64,000 nt of DNA from Triops longicaudatus (Eukaryota; Arthropoda; Branchiopoda; Notostraca; Triopsidae). The position numbers and the translations under genes are program-made. Each line of letters starts with the position of its first letter. Position 1 is the stretch's first letter. Below are positions 22,312 through 33,292 of the stretch, piece by piece. The stretch is from contig JAGQDJ010000029.1 of NCBI GenBank assembly GCA_022885665.1, forward strand, positions 1 to 64,000, written 5' to 3'. The notes below the pieces were generated by a model. That model saw only the letters and a list, made by a program, of their open reading frames with translations. It ran no database searches and was not told where the DNA came from.

Positions 22312-25300
22312 GTAAGCATTCTAAGCGTCTGTAGCATGTTTATTGGCTTAGAGTTAATTACATTAGTGTGTGATGGCGTCTGTAATCTACCAGTTGTGTT
22401 CCTGTGCCTTCGAGTCTGGCGTTGCATGTATTCCTAATCCAGCATGCTGCCGATTCGGTGGCATTGGATCTTTGCGAGCAGCCCTACGTAGCTCTCGGCT
22501 CTGCATCGATTCTTTTCTTTTTCTCGTCTGCTTTGCCTTGTCTTTCTCCGATGTTTTCTCGTTTACAATACCCCGCAAGGGGCTTTTCGCTTCACATGTG
22601 CCGTAACAAGAAATTGAGACCACTGTTGACAGAAAATATAAAACCTTTTGCACTACTACGAGTTCCGAGTCTAACATGAGCCGCGTAATTCGGTACCAAC
22701 CCAGTTTTGGAGTGTTTCGTGTGTTCCGAGCAACGCTAGCGGTTTACTGTGCGGTGGAAAATATTTTATATTGCTTTTAACAACGTAACAAGTCGTTTTA
22801 TTATCAAATGAGTCCTTCGTGCAAGTTTTCACTGCCGAGCACTAAGCAGAACACGCCTGGGAGTCCGAGTAAAAGACATCCGTTTTTGCGAAATCCTGGC
22901 AAGGTTTTTCCCCAGGTGAAAGTTCGCGCTAATTCTCATGTTTTTATTTTTTACATTGTTTTTTTTTTTACATATTTGACTACACTCGTGGTTAATGATT
23001 GAACATTCTTTAGTAAAGAACGTGAACATTGTTATAGAGACCAACGATGTGATTTGTTGGTTTATATGTGATAAATTTACTCGTTTCACATTCTTGTCTT
23101 TTGTTTTATTTGTTGAATTACGTGGCAAATCTAACGTTAGCTTCTGAACAATTAAAAAATAAATTTAACACTAGCCAGAAAATTGCGAAACTTTTGTAAG
23201 CTACTTATATTTGTCTCAGAAATTATGACCCCGTCTAACCGGTTGTCGTAACAAGAGTAGCTTAACTTGATTAATGCACTTAGTGTTATTACACTAAGCC
23301 AATTCAAGACAATACACAAAATGGATTGTTATCATAGAATTGCATAGCTTCACGGCTGCAGTTCTGATATACTAGAGAAAAATATTGATCCAAGAATTTA
23401 TCACATATAAACTCTTATTAGGGAAGCGACAAGCTTAGAATTTTTTCTTTGTTCCATAGCTACTAGTTGCAGTATGCGCTTCCATGGGATTTTTCTCTAC
23501 GGGTATCGTGCGTGGTTGGTCTTCACCTGGCGTTCCTTCTCTCAAAGAATCTAAAGACATTGAAATAAGCGATGGCGACTTAGCATGGATCGGTAAATTT
23601 CATCTTCACGTGAACTCAATTACGATTGCAAGTTACCAATAATGTGGATCCTAAATGCCTTTTTTTAATATGCAGCGTCGTTGCCACCATTATGCGCCCT
23701 ATTCGGCAGCTTGCTTTGTGGGATTCCCTTACAGATATTTGGACGTCGTCGCACTTTAATGGGTATCGCAGTCCCCTTTTTTGTGGGATTTATTGTCCTT
23801 GGTACGTCCACTAACGTCCCATCATTATACGCTGGGCGTATCTTGAGCGGTACTATGAATGGTGCTACCACACCTGCAGCTCAGATTTATGTAAGTACTA
23901 TAAAACCTAAAAGCACTCAAGACATAACTAAGCTAAAGCAAATATGCTAAAAGGGGTGTCACTGCTTGCTATTATACGCAATACTTTACAATAGAAGGAA
24001 GGACAGATCGGGTATAGCATGATATATCCTTTAAAAATTCCCGAAAACTGCAATTATTTTAATACTGAAAAAAATCGCAGGTTTAATACGTATAGCAAAC
24101 TATGTATGGGCAACATTTCAAGGGGAAATTTTAAGTTACACAAGAAAATAAATAGAAACTGAATTAGCAGCTGTGGTTAGAAGAAACGGGTCTTAGCGTT
24201 TTTATTGTCACAGTTTTGTATAAATGCCCAAATTTGAGTAAAAATGTTTTTACTGTAAAAGGTAAGCTACACAACAATCCACTTAAAGCTCAGCCAAAAT
24301 AGTCTTAACTGATTTTATAGGAGATATAAACAATTAAAAGTGACGCGTCGGTACGGTTTGGGCTGAAGCGTTTTTGACCGCAAGTTAAGTTTTGTGTAGA
24401 TGTCAAAATAAAAGAAAGGATTTTCACACTAATTTAGTGTTACAACAATTCTTTTATCCGCTTGCAGTACACTTGTAAGTTTTCATAAATATCTTTCCAT
24501 CCTACCCAGTATTTTTCTTCAAAAGTGTATCTTAGGGCAAAACACGCGAACATTATGTCACGCCCCCCCAAGTCCAGACTGCTTCCTCCTTTCGAACGAT
24601 TTGGAAACTTGGAAGAGCCTCTAGTTTTCATGGTCGATTTTTTCATTTCTGTGAAGCTCATAACATCGCATTAAAAATATCAAATTTGTCACTTCCAATA
24701 GCCAAAGTATCACTGTATCTAATGAGTGTGTTCATGCTATAGCTTTGTCAGCACACGAAACGAAAACTGAAAATAAGGAAACTATCCGAACTGTCCCTCA
24801 AATATGTAGCACCTACCTCTCTTTTATTCTAGTTCTGTAAAATTAATTTAAAGTTGCAGTCCTTAAACTGCGTACTTTAAACATTAGTTTAGTGAATAAA
24901 TCATAATTAATAACTTTTGGTAATTTGTAACTTGGTTTGGTTTTCTAATTAAACTTCTGGCCATCGTAGGTTAGTGAATGCGCGTCACCAAGGGTCAGAG
25001 GAACGCTGGGATCTGTAACAGCCACCTTCTTAGCTTTAGGCGTTCTAATAGCCTACATCATTGGCGCTTTTACTAAATGGGACCTTCTAGCCTTGATTCT
25101 CAGTGCATTCCCTTGCGTGTTATTCGTCGCTATGTTCTTTATGCCCGAAACCCCTGCGTGGCTCATCAGCAAAGGCCGAATCGATGAAGCCAAGAAATCC
25201 TTGCAACGCCTACGCGGAAGGTAACAAAGAGACACAATATAACATCCCAAGTAACTGTGTCTTAATCGCACATTTTTATTTCTGTATTCATTTTTCACTA

Positions 25301-26380
25301 GTATTATCTATTTGCACGGCATTTTTTTTTACAAATTTATTAATTAAGCATTACAAAGTTTTTATTTATTTTTTTGCAGCTTAATTTGTCGTCAATTCCT
25401 AATACTTCGTTTTTTATTGCAGTCACACTAATATCGAGCCTGAGTTCGCCAGAATCAAGGAGAACATTGAAAAGTCCAGTAAAGGCGAGAAAATCAAGCC
25501 AAAAGATCTTATCAAAGGTTCGGTCTGGAAACCTTTGTGTATCTCCATGGGTTTGATGTTCTTCCAGCAATTCTCCGGTATCAACGCTGTCATCTACTAC
25601 ACCGTCTCCATTTTCCAGTCCGCCGGTAGCACTATTGACCGTAAAATCGCCACAATCATCGTTGGTATTGTCCAGCTGATTTGCACAGCCACGGCCGCAT
25701 TTTTGGTGGACCGTTTCGGTCGCCGTGTGCTCCTCTTTGGCTCGGCCATTGGCATGGTCATCTCCTTAACGGCTATGGGCATTTTCTTTTACTTGAAAGC
25801 CACCTGGGCAGCGGGAGAAGCTGAAAAAATCATTGGATGGTTGCCCTTGGCGTCGTTGATCGTCTTCGTTATCGCTTATTCCGGTGGCTATTCCAACGTG
25901 CCCTTCTTAATTATGGGGGAGTTGTTCCCTTCACGCTTTCGCAATCTCCTAGGCTCCATTTCATCTTGTTTCAACCTGACCTGTACGTTCATCGTTGTCC
26001 GAGCCTTCCCGGAAATGAACAAGGGTATGGGTACGTACGGAACTTTCTGGTTTTTCTCCGCATGCTGCGCTCTATCGATCGTTTTCGTATTCTTCCTCCT
26101 TCCCGAAACCAAAGGCAAGACTTTGGAAGAGATTGAACGCCTTTTCATGTCTAAGAACAAGTTGAATAACAAAATTCCTGATATCCAACAAATTGAAGAC
26201 GGTCCTAGGAAACCTGGTTCCCGCAGAAATAGTATTACTCTCGCGGCTACCGTTGCTACTGCCGCCACGGCTGCTACCTTCGCAGCAGCGCACCCTAGCC
26301 AAAACCCGATTATAGCCCCTGAGGATTCCGAAGATGAAGAATGGGATGAAGACCAAGTACCAGTCGCAACACCCATGTGA
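22252..26380 (+). CDS. Tret1-like: T7: Tret1-like sugar transporter with two alternative first exons
   Basis: Common exons: 23460-23592, 23676-23890, 24970-25220 and 25423-26380. First exon is 22252-22311 (1a) or 22808-22915 (1b), both phase 0, giving 538 or 554 residues. This is the most divergent array member and closest to canonical GLUT/Tret1. Marks are IFGRRRTLM after TM2, PETPAWLI after TM6, QQFSGINAVIYY in TM7, RFGRRVLL after TM8, GELFPSRFRN and PETKGKTLEEI. The tail has SRRNSITLAA, Ala-rich sequence, then a strongly acidic end (EDSEDEEWDEDQ). Exon 5 is C-rich at third positions. An 18-bp hairpin follows 30 bases after the stop, and a decayed copy of this 3' end lies at 27136-27290. 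Drosophila Tret1-1 is known to make isoforms with different N-termini, which fits two first exons. Confidence 0.92.
22808..22915 (+). other. T7 alternative first exon 1b
   Basis: ATG opens 36 codons, MSPSCKFSLPSTKQNTPGSP..., ending in RNPGKVFPQ and a GTGAAA donor in phase 0. It is Ser/Pro-rich and longer than the other first exons. It is nearer to exon 2 (545 bases) than 1a. Confidence 0.65.
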
Positions 26381-26410
26381 AAAGAAAAGATTCTTAGAAT
26401 ATAAAAACTG

Positions 26411-26470
26411 GCTCATAAGTTCTGGCACAAAGTACAAATTTAACGTAAGACAGTGCCACAACTTATGAGC
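26411..26470 (+). repeat. Hairpin just after the T7 stop
   Basis: GCTCATAAGTTCTGGCAC (26411-26428) and GTGCCACAACTTATGAGC (26453-26470) pair over 18 positions with one mismatch and a 24-base loop. It begins 30 bases after the T7 stop codon, so it would be in the 3' UTR. A related stem-loop follows the T7 relic at 27222-27287. Confidence 0.65.
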
Positions 26471-26813
26471 TAGCTTAAAACCTAAAGAAAATTTTTATCA
26501 CTTTGTACATGGTACATTTTGCTTTTATAGAGTGGTCACGTTTTAAGTGACCCAGCCAGGTGTTCAGTTTCTATTTTATCTGACAAACTTACTGGAAAAG
26601 GAAGGCATACCACTGCATTTCGTTATTGAATGGCACTACAGATAGCCCGTTTGTGAACACGGGCTTGGATTTGGGTATCGCTGGCTGTAACTTCTGTTTT
26701 TGTATTTCATTATAAAATATATTGTACGCCCCCCTTGAATGATTGGAGCATCGAAAAATATATGTTTTCAAGTGCAAATTATTGTATTGGCACACAACGA
26801 TTTAAGACATTAA

Positions 26814-26819
26814 TTTATT
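26814..26819 (-). promoter_or_regulatory. Poly(A) signal for the TPRG1L-like gene
   Basis: TTTATT on the plus strand reads AATAAA on the minus strand, about 70 bases past the TPRG1L-like stop. Confidence 0.45.
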
Positions 26820-26887
26820 AAAAAGAGTTTTGAAACTAAACAGCTACCAACAGGTTGGCTCTGCCCTTCAACGGTTATGAAAGATGT

Positions 26888-28387
26888 CTAAAAACTGACT
26901 TTGCCCCGGACTTTAAAGAAGCCTAATTGTGTGGTATTATGCAACAATGAGGGTAAGCCGATGTAACTATCCTGTACGACAGGATCTTGACGGAAGATGA
27001 CTGAAGATATGGTAGGGTTGTCTTCTAAATTGGCCACAGACGCGCGCAAAACTTCTTGAACACGTGGTCCAAAATGGCCGATGTCGAAAAAGGTCCGATT
27101 GTCTCCTACAACGCGATTATTGAATTGATTTAAGGGATTCTGAAGACAAAGACTGTGATGAAAATCAACTACCATTTGCAACATCCATATGAAAAAAAAA
27201 ATAATCTTAAATATCAATACTGGCTCAGAAGTTCTGGTACAAAGTACAATAAAATCTAACGGAAAATAATGCCAGAACTTATTAGCCGATGTAAAAGTTA
27301 AGATTTTTTCTTAATTTGCACTTCTAATGCGAGTCGGTTAAACAATGAAAGGAGTGTAAATGTTGGTAGGACGATTCATTTTTAATTCTACCTTTGCAAG
27401 TTGACAAAGGATGAGATAAGAGCGTAAGCCAAGGAATGTGTTGGCTCCAGGGATTCCACAATTCAGGCAAAGAAGGTTGGTGGTATCCGGGTAATCCCCA
27501 ACGCAGTCGGATTGCGGTTTTACCGCGGTGATCCGGTCGAAGCGGATCGCTCCTGAAGAAAGACGTGACATGGCTGGCGACTTGCTGGAGTCGACTAGAA
27601 AAAGAACGAAAATACAATTTCACACTCGAAGCTCGGTCGATTTATCTAGCTAAGCTTTACGGCGTGATGGACATGGGCGGATACACCAAAGGCCCAGTCA
27701 AGACTTCCTTAATGGCCAGCAAAGGCAAGCGGAAGTGACTGTTGATCTTCAAGGCGATGAAGTCATATTTCACGATTACTAATTCGTTAGGCGTAAGCAA
27801 CAACAACCGTTCTTTCTCGTTATCCCAGTGATCTACCCTGCAGAAGTTCACAAAAAAATGCATGTAGTGTGGCATCAATTGAAACGAGCGAGAATTGTAA
27901 GAGAAACGTAACTAAACAAACTAACAATAAAACTACTATATAAATAACTAATTTAAGTCCCAAAACAAAGGAAAAAAATATAATTCCTTACATCGTGAGA
28001 AGCCAAGCGTCTTTCCAGAATTCTTGACCTTCTTCTGGATCTGGTAAGCGAAGTTGTTCGCGTACGTCCTTGAGGCATTTGCGGAGGAGAGAATCCCGAG
28101 CACTGAAAAATCCCTTGGCCCAGTGACTATCCAAAAATGGACCTTCCATTCCTAGCAAAATCAAACGATTTTTTTTTCAAAAGGTACGTGGTTTGCCATC
28201 TGAATATGTACAGGAATTTGAGTGACTTGTAGAATCATTTACCTGTTTTGAAATCCGGGGTACTTGAACGTCGGCGTTGGTGAGTAAATCCGGCTTGATT
28301 ATGCAGTGATAAGGTAGCGCTTTGGAAATCGAGTAACGGCGGATCATCCAAACCTGGCGAACCAGGACCGATACCACTCTGCATCAT
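26888..28387 (-). CDS. TPRG1L: TPRG1L/Mover-like protein (hSac2-type domain)
   Basis: Five exons on the minus strand: 28243-28387, 27992-28151, 27661-27837, 27392-27594 and 26888-27105, all in frame, giving 300 residues (vertebrate TPRG1L is slightly shorter). The protein starts MMQSGIGPGSPGLDDPP. The middle holds EFWKDAWLLTMVDHWDNEKE and LTPNELVIVKYDFIALK, and the end SYIGLPSLLHNTTQLGFFKV followed by RGKVSF. These match, in order, the WLLTEIDHWNNEKER-like block, the KYDF segment and the conserved C-terminal YVGL...LGYS...RG...GF block of the tumor protein p63-regulated 1-like family. In vertebrates TPRG1L (Mover) is a presynaptic vesicle-associated regulator; function here is inferred. The acceptor of the last exon (TTGTAG) lacks a good pyrimidine tract. 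The last intron (27106-27391) contains a plus-strand relic of T7. The gene is head-to-head with the ASPSCR1-like gene. Confidence 0.8.
27136..27290 (+). pseudogene. Relic of the T7 3' end
   Basis: Bases 27136-27192 read DSEDKDCDENQLPFATSI plus stop, matching the T7 end DSEDEEWDEDQVPVATPM plus stop in length and pattern. Similarity continues past the stop: an A-rich stretch, CTGGCTCA-AAGTTCTGG-AC, AAAGTACAA, TCTAACG and the second hairpin arm TGCCAGAACTT. It lies 0.8 kb downstream of T7 in the same orientation and inside the last intron of the TPRG1L-like gene. No upstream transporter exons were found, so it is a partial, decayed duplicate. Confidence 0.7.
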
Positions 28388-29858
28388 GGTCTTTTTTGGG
28401 AATCAGTACTAAAGGAGCAGTCAGACACGTAAAGGAGATTCTACATACTGTATGAATCCTGGCTAAGGTGCAAGTCGTTCTTTGGGTACGTTGCCTCCGT
28501 CCAAGGGTAATCAATAGCAAGCCGGTGTAAGCATGCGTCTTTCAAGTTGGAACCCTTCTTGATTTGTTACAAACGCAGGCGCCATTTTGCGGCTGTCAAA
28601 ACTAAGCAAAAGTTTCTTTTAGATTAGCTTCTAATCCAGCAACTTTTATTCCAACTTGCCAAGTTCAGCTCGGTGTCTGTCATGTAGAATGAAGCAGAAA
28701 TGAAAAGATTTTTTTTTCGTTTCTTAAAAATTGCTTACTTGCGAAATAAAAAGAAAGGTAGAAATAAACAAATTAATATAACATCATTCATCATGTGAAT
28801 CTCTTACCTCGGCAAAATTATTGTTTTCTCCGCCAAGTGCTTAAAGCTTTGGGCTTGTTTGTATTCCATGAGCTTGGTATGTAAACGAGGTAGAGGCAAC
28901 AATAGAATATCAATAAGTGTGGGTATGGTATTTACAGCATCAAAGTTGCCCCTTAGCTCGCATCGGAAAGACTTTGCACCTATTTTTTTTACTAGTGTTT
29001 TTTTTTCTGAATTCAGGAATTCTACATTTCTACAGGCAAAGCATTTTTTCCATTGAATCACGTAAGCTTCCTATCTTTTAAAATGTTTCCGAACAGTGTA
29101 GCTAATTATAGCAAATATGATTGCCTTTTAGATAATTTTGCCATTTTGGAGAAAATTAAAAAAAAAATTAGTTTGACTAAGCTTCATCGTGACCCGTGTT
29201 TCGTATTTCGTCGTCTTATTTCATGTTGGTGGTATTATCCGCTATCCTTTTAAGCAGCGATTTTTTCTTATTTGCTAAGCCCTGATTCGGAGGAAAATCA
29301 GAAATACCTTTGCTCATGTCTATAAATTACATACAAAAATGAGAGAAAATACACTACAATACTGTATTACTATAAAACGCTCACCGCTATCCGCCCTGAA
29401 ATTTTCAAATGCCGCCATTCATTAGAAAGGACTATACAACATAATTAATTTTTAATATATATTAATACTGAGTAAAACAGCCATTCGAAGATTAATTAAT
29501 GCAGAACCCAAGAACGCATACTGATGTTATACATATGTGCATTTTTTTCGAATCTGGTTTGTCATTACTGATTAAAAATCAACGGCAACGTTGGACTTCG
29601 TTCATTAAAACCAAAACAAACCTTGCGATATTCAAACTCATGCTCCAGAGCAGTCAACAGTGAGTAAAGTGTGCAAATCAAATTACAAGACGACTAACAT
29701 TTTATTAACAAGAACTATTAAGCAACTAATGAGGTTACGTCAGAAAAAGTAAATCCGATCTTATCTTTCTTTTCCTAGCAACGCCATCATTCAAATTTGT
29801 GGTTGTTTTCGTACGTCAGGAGTCAATAATAATATCAAGAACCCTTTACCAATACCAA
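28388..29858. other. Divergent promoter region, TPRG1L-like and ASPSCR1-like
   Basis: The stretch of 1.47 kb lies between the two start codons, which point away from each other. It should hold both promoters and 5' UTRs. No TATA box or other clear element was found; small open frames near 28804-29061 on both strands lack any family signature. Confidence 0.5.
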
Positions 29859-32800
29859 ATGACCTCGTTGAATGTTCTGTGTCCCGGAGGTCGTCGTCAG
29901 AACGTGAAAGCAACACCGACAACGACTATACTTCAAGTAGACTGTCTTCATTAACGAATTCTTAACACTTTCTAATATTTGTTTTCTGTCTCCCAGATCT
30001 TGGAAGATGTATGTAAGAAGCAAAAACTGTCTGCAGCTGACTTTGACTTAAAGTAGGTCAGACGTTTTCTTTTTGCCCAAATCGCATGACGCCACGCGTA
30101 CTGAATACGTACTGAACTATTATGAAACCTTAATAGCATGTACTCCTGTGAAGTTCAGAATAGTAATTCATGCGTTTGATTTTTTGGCTGCTTAGGCACC
30201 AGCGAACGGTTCTGGACGTAACCTCCACAGTGCGGTATTCTGGTTTACCTAACAATGCCCAGTTAGAACTAGTTCCCATCACACGTACTCGGCAATCATC
30301 GGTAGTGACATTGGCCGTCCAAGATGTTGAAGGACAACGGCACGTGCACGATTTTCCACCAGAAAGTACAAAAATGACGTCTTTTTTTAGTGTACCGTCA
30401 CTTAATAACGATTTATTTTACTTTAGCTACGCTTGCACAAGTCATTCAAAGCACAGAGCAACAATCCGGCAAGAAACTATGGACCGAGGATGTCGGTGTA
30501 CCTGTTTGCGTGTATATGCAACGTGAAATCGCAGGACAGGAAGCTCTACAAAGTACAACGCTGAAGCAGCTAGGATTGACAAGCGGCAAAGCCGTTATTA
30601 GGTAAATTATTATTAATTGTTTTTTTCCTTGTTCCACCTTTTTTTTATTTTAATATTTTATAAGTATTTACATGTTACTTTACTCACGTTATTTTATACT
30701 TTTTTCATTCCGTTTCTTCATTACTTGTATTACTCACATAGTATTAATATTTGCGTTATACGGTAATAGTTGCCCATTATATAACAATTGATGAACAGGA
30801 AATATGCTCAATTTGCTGTGAGTACTTTCAGTCATTTACGTCACATGTTACCAAGAATTAAAGGGAAATTTTCACTTTGTTTTCGCATTCTTGGCTGTTG
30901 TTACATAATTCATAAGATGTCTAAGTTCAAAAGTGTGCAGAATTGCTAATGATTTCATATTGCATGGTAAACAGATTGGTGAGTCGTAACGCAGATGCAG
31001 CCCGTGAGCAGTTACACGTAGGGGGAACTTTAGCCAAAAAAGAAATTCAAGAAGAAGTTGCTGTACCTCGGAATGAAAAGCGAGTGGAAATGAAAGAGAC
31101 ATCAAACAAAGCTTGCGAAAGCAAAGATGAAAAGCCTGTAGCCGCGGAAACGTCGCGACTGGCGGAAATTGTAATCTCTAACCCTGATCCCAGTAAACAA
31201 GAGACTGTAGCACCGGCATTTGAAAGCGCAATCCAGCCTAGTAATAAAACCAACAATGAGGAGGGCAATGTATTGGAAGATGAGTCGCTAATGGAAACGA
31301 CCCCGCGGGTAGCCGATGAAAAGGCATTGGAAGAACCTGTTGAAGATGAAAGCAACGATGTACTCATACCGGTAAATCATACAATGTTTCTTTCATATTT
31401 TATACAAAGCATTGTGTGTAAAAGAAATGATAATATATATGATATTTTCACAAGAACTTTGTAAGGAAATTAAACAGATAAAACGCGAGAGAAATTGAAA
31501 TGGAAAACTTCTTTTATTAGCTTAAAAATGGAAAACAGTAATATGAAACAAAAAAGTACAAAAAGTTAAAAATAGGTTGTTTTCACCTGAAGAAAAAATA
31601 TAGAATAAAATCTGCCACTATACTTCTGAAGGTATATCTTTGTAAAGAATCGTAGGTCTTATTAAAAGGAAAACAGTATGGAGTATTTTGTTTGAGTTTA
31701 ATAATTATTGACAAAATATTAATTTAATCTTTTCTTATTATAGTTAGGTAGCTTTGACGGTTTACTGTATAGTATGGACGATCCGACGTTGGCCTTGTAT
31801 GACAAAGCGAGCGAAGACTTGCCGGCTGATTTCTTTGACTTAACTATTGACGATGCCATCAAACTACAACGCGACCGGCGCCGTGAATTGCAGGAAATGA
31901 TAGATGCACCTATGGAAACTTCAGAGCAACGCGCTATGCGGGGCGAAATGAGCAAACTAGAGCGCTTAAACCGGTACCGACAGGCTTTCCTCAAATGCGT
32001 TCTTCCCGATCGGTTCATCTTGCACGCCTCCTTCAAGCCAAGTGATACCGTCGAGACGGTCCGTACCTTCATCCAAGAGCATCTGAGAGAAGAATTGGAA
32101 TTCGTTCTGTGTAAATAACTCTTTCGAGATTCTCGTTCTATTTTACTGAATACTTTTCAACTAAAATTTTCGTAAATTCTATAGACCTAGGAACAAATAT
32201 TTCAGAACACTTAAATAACCAGAGAATTTTTACAAACCATAAACTAGAATTACCTAGAAAACTCACCAAGAGTGAAAAAAAAAAGAATCCTGGGCTTTCC
32301 AAAAATATCATTAAAAGCCCCAATTTTCCGAACAAAGCTTGTTAAGGCAAATTTAAGTAGAAAAATAAAGAACGCGGAAAAGATTTTTTTGTTTGTTTAA
32401 ACAAAATTATGTTTCAAAAATTAAAACAGTAAAATCTCGTTATAACGAACGTTCCAATGTCTTAGATACCACGCCCCCTAAACGTTACTTGGTAGCTACA
32501 GAGACGTTACTGGATGCACAGTTGTTTCCCTCGGCCATGGTGTACGTTGGGTTCCCTGGCAACGATAGCGGTCCCTTCTTGAAAGAATCCACGCAAAATA
32601 GTATTTCCACCGCAAGGGCCGTACTCAAAGAAGCAGCACGGTTAAGGTAAAAAGAATCAATAAAATTTGCCAAATGTGGTTCAAGTTATTTGAAAATATG
32701 TGAAATATTTAGTTCTACAGATGATTACGTATTTCTTTCGGAAGACTTATCTTATATAATTAATTCTTCAAATTCTTTAGACAAGAAAGCATAAGGGGAT

Positions 32801-32934
32801 CAGAATCCAACCGGAATGGCGCAGTTGCTCGTAGTATTCCTACACCAGCATCTACGCCCATCCAAAACGGACAAAAGCGGGCCGCCCATTCTCCTACCGC
32901 GCAAGTTCCTAAATGGTTCAAACCTTCCAAATAA
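29859..32934 (+). CDS. ASPSCR1: ASPSCR1/TUG-like UBX-domain protein
   Basis: Eight exons: 29859-29936, 29997-30052, 30196-30365, 30427-30601, 30975-31371, 31744-32110, 32466-32646 and 32781-32934, all phase-consistent, giving 525 residues (human about 550). The N-terminal ubiquitin-like part reads MTSLNVLCPGGRRQNVKATP, ILEDVCKKQKL, GLPNNAQLELVPITRTR, matching TUG. A second segment, VPVCVYMQREIAGQEALQ then LGLTSGKAVIR, follows. Exon 5 is an acidic, probably disordered linker. Exon 6 holds a Leu/Arg-rich helix (KLERLNRYRQAF), then the UBX domain at about 378-455 (LPDRFILHASFKPSDTVETV, YTTPPKRYLVATETLLDAQL). The end is VPKWFKPSK, as in TUG (PKWLKL). UBX proteins bind p97/VCP; mammalian TUG retains GLUT4 vesicles until insulin triggers its cleavage. 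Whether it handles the neighbouring sugar transporters is only inference. Confidence 0.9.
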
Positions 32935-33292
32935 ACTCTTCTCTTCTAGTTATGCTCAATAAGTCGTCAGTCTACCAAGGGTCAACTCCCGCCATCTTTG
33001 GCAATTGAAACTCGATTGGTTGGTGACAAGCTTTATTTTCTTCAGAAAACGAAAATGGAATGCTTTGTTTTCAGAACTTGTTTATTAGTTCGGTGAAAGC
33101 AATTAAAAGTGACTGAAACTACATGTTTATGAAATTGCTGTATTACATACAATTTTCCGGTTAGCTTGAAAACTACCAAGTTTCAGTATTTCGTAATGTT
33201 AATTTACGGTGTCATGAAAAGTATCACAGAAAATGTTCATACAGTTAGCCGACAAAAATAAGGTAATCTGCGGAGATTGATACCCTGACTAG
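32935..33292. other. Convergent 3' region
   Basis: This gap lies between the stop codons of the ASPSCR1-like gene (+) and the mesothelin-like gene (-). It contains minus-strand AATAAA signals at 33032-33037 and 33081-33086. Nothing else was recognised. Confidence 0.5.
33081..33086 (-). promoter_or_regulatory. Candidate poly(A) signal for the mesothelin-like gene
   Basis: TTTATT on the plus strand is AATAAA on the minus strand, about 207 bases beyond the stop. A second one lies at 33032-33037. Confidence 0.4.

Larger units (their letters stand above)
26381..26887. other. Convergent 3' region of T7 and TPRG1L-like gene
   Basis: This gap between the two stop codons holds the T7 3' hairpin (26411-26470), a small perfect inverted repeat GGTCAC-GTTTTAA-GTGACC (26534-26552), and a minus-strand poly(A) signal at 26814-26819. 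No gene was found. Confidence 0.5.

Noticed and set aside
30943..31464. An independent acidic protein gene
   Set aside because: It is exon 5 of the ASPSCR1-like gene with flanking intron; the exon is bounded by an acceptor at 30974 and a donor at 31372 in matching phase.
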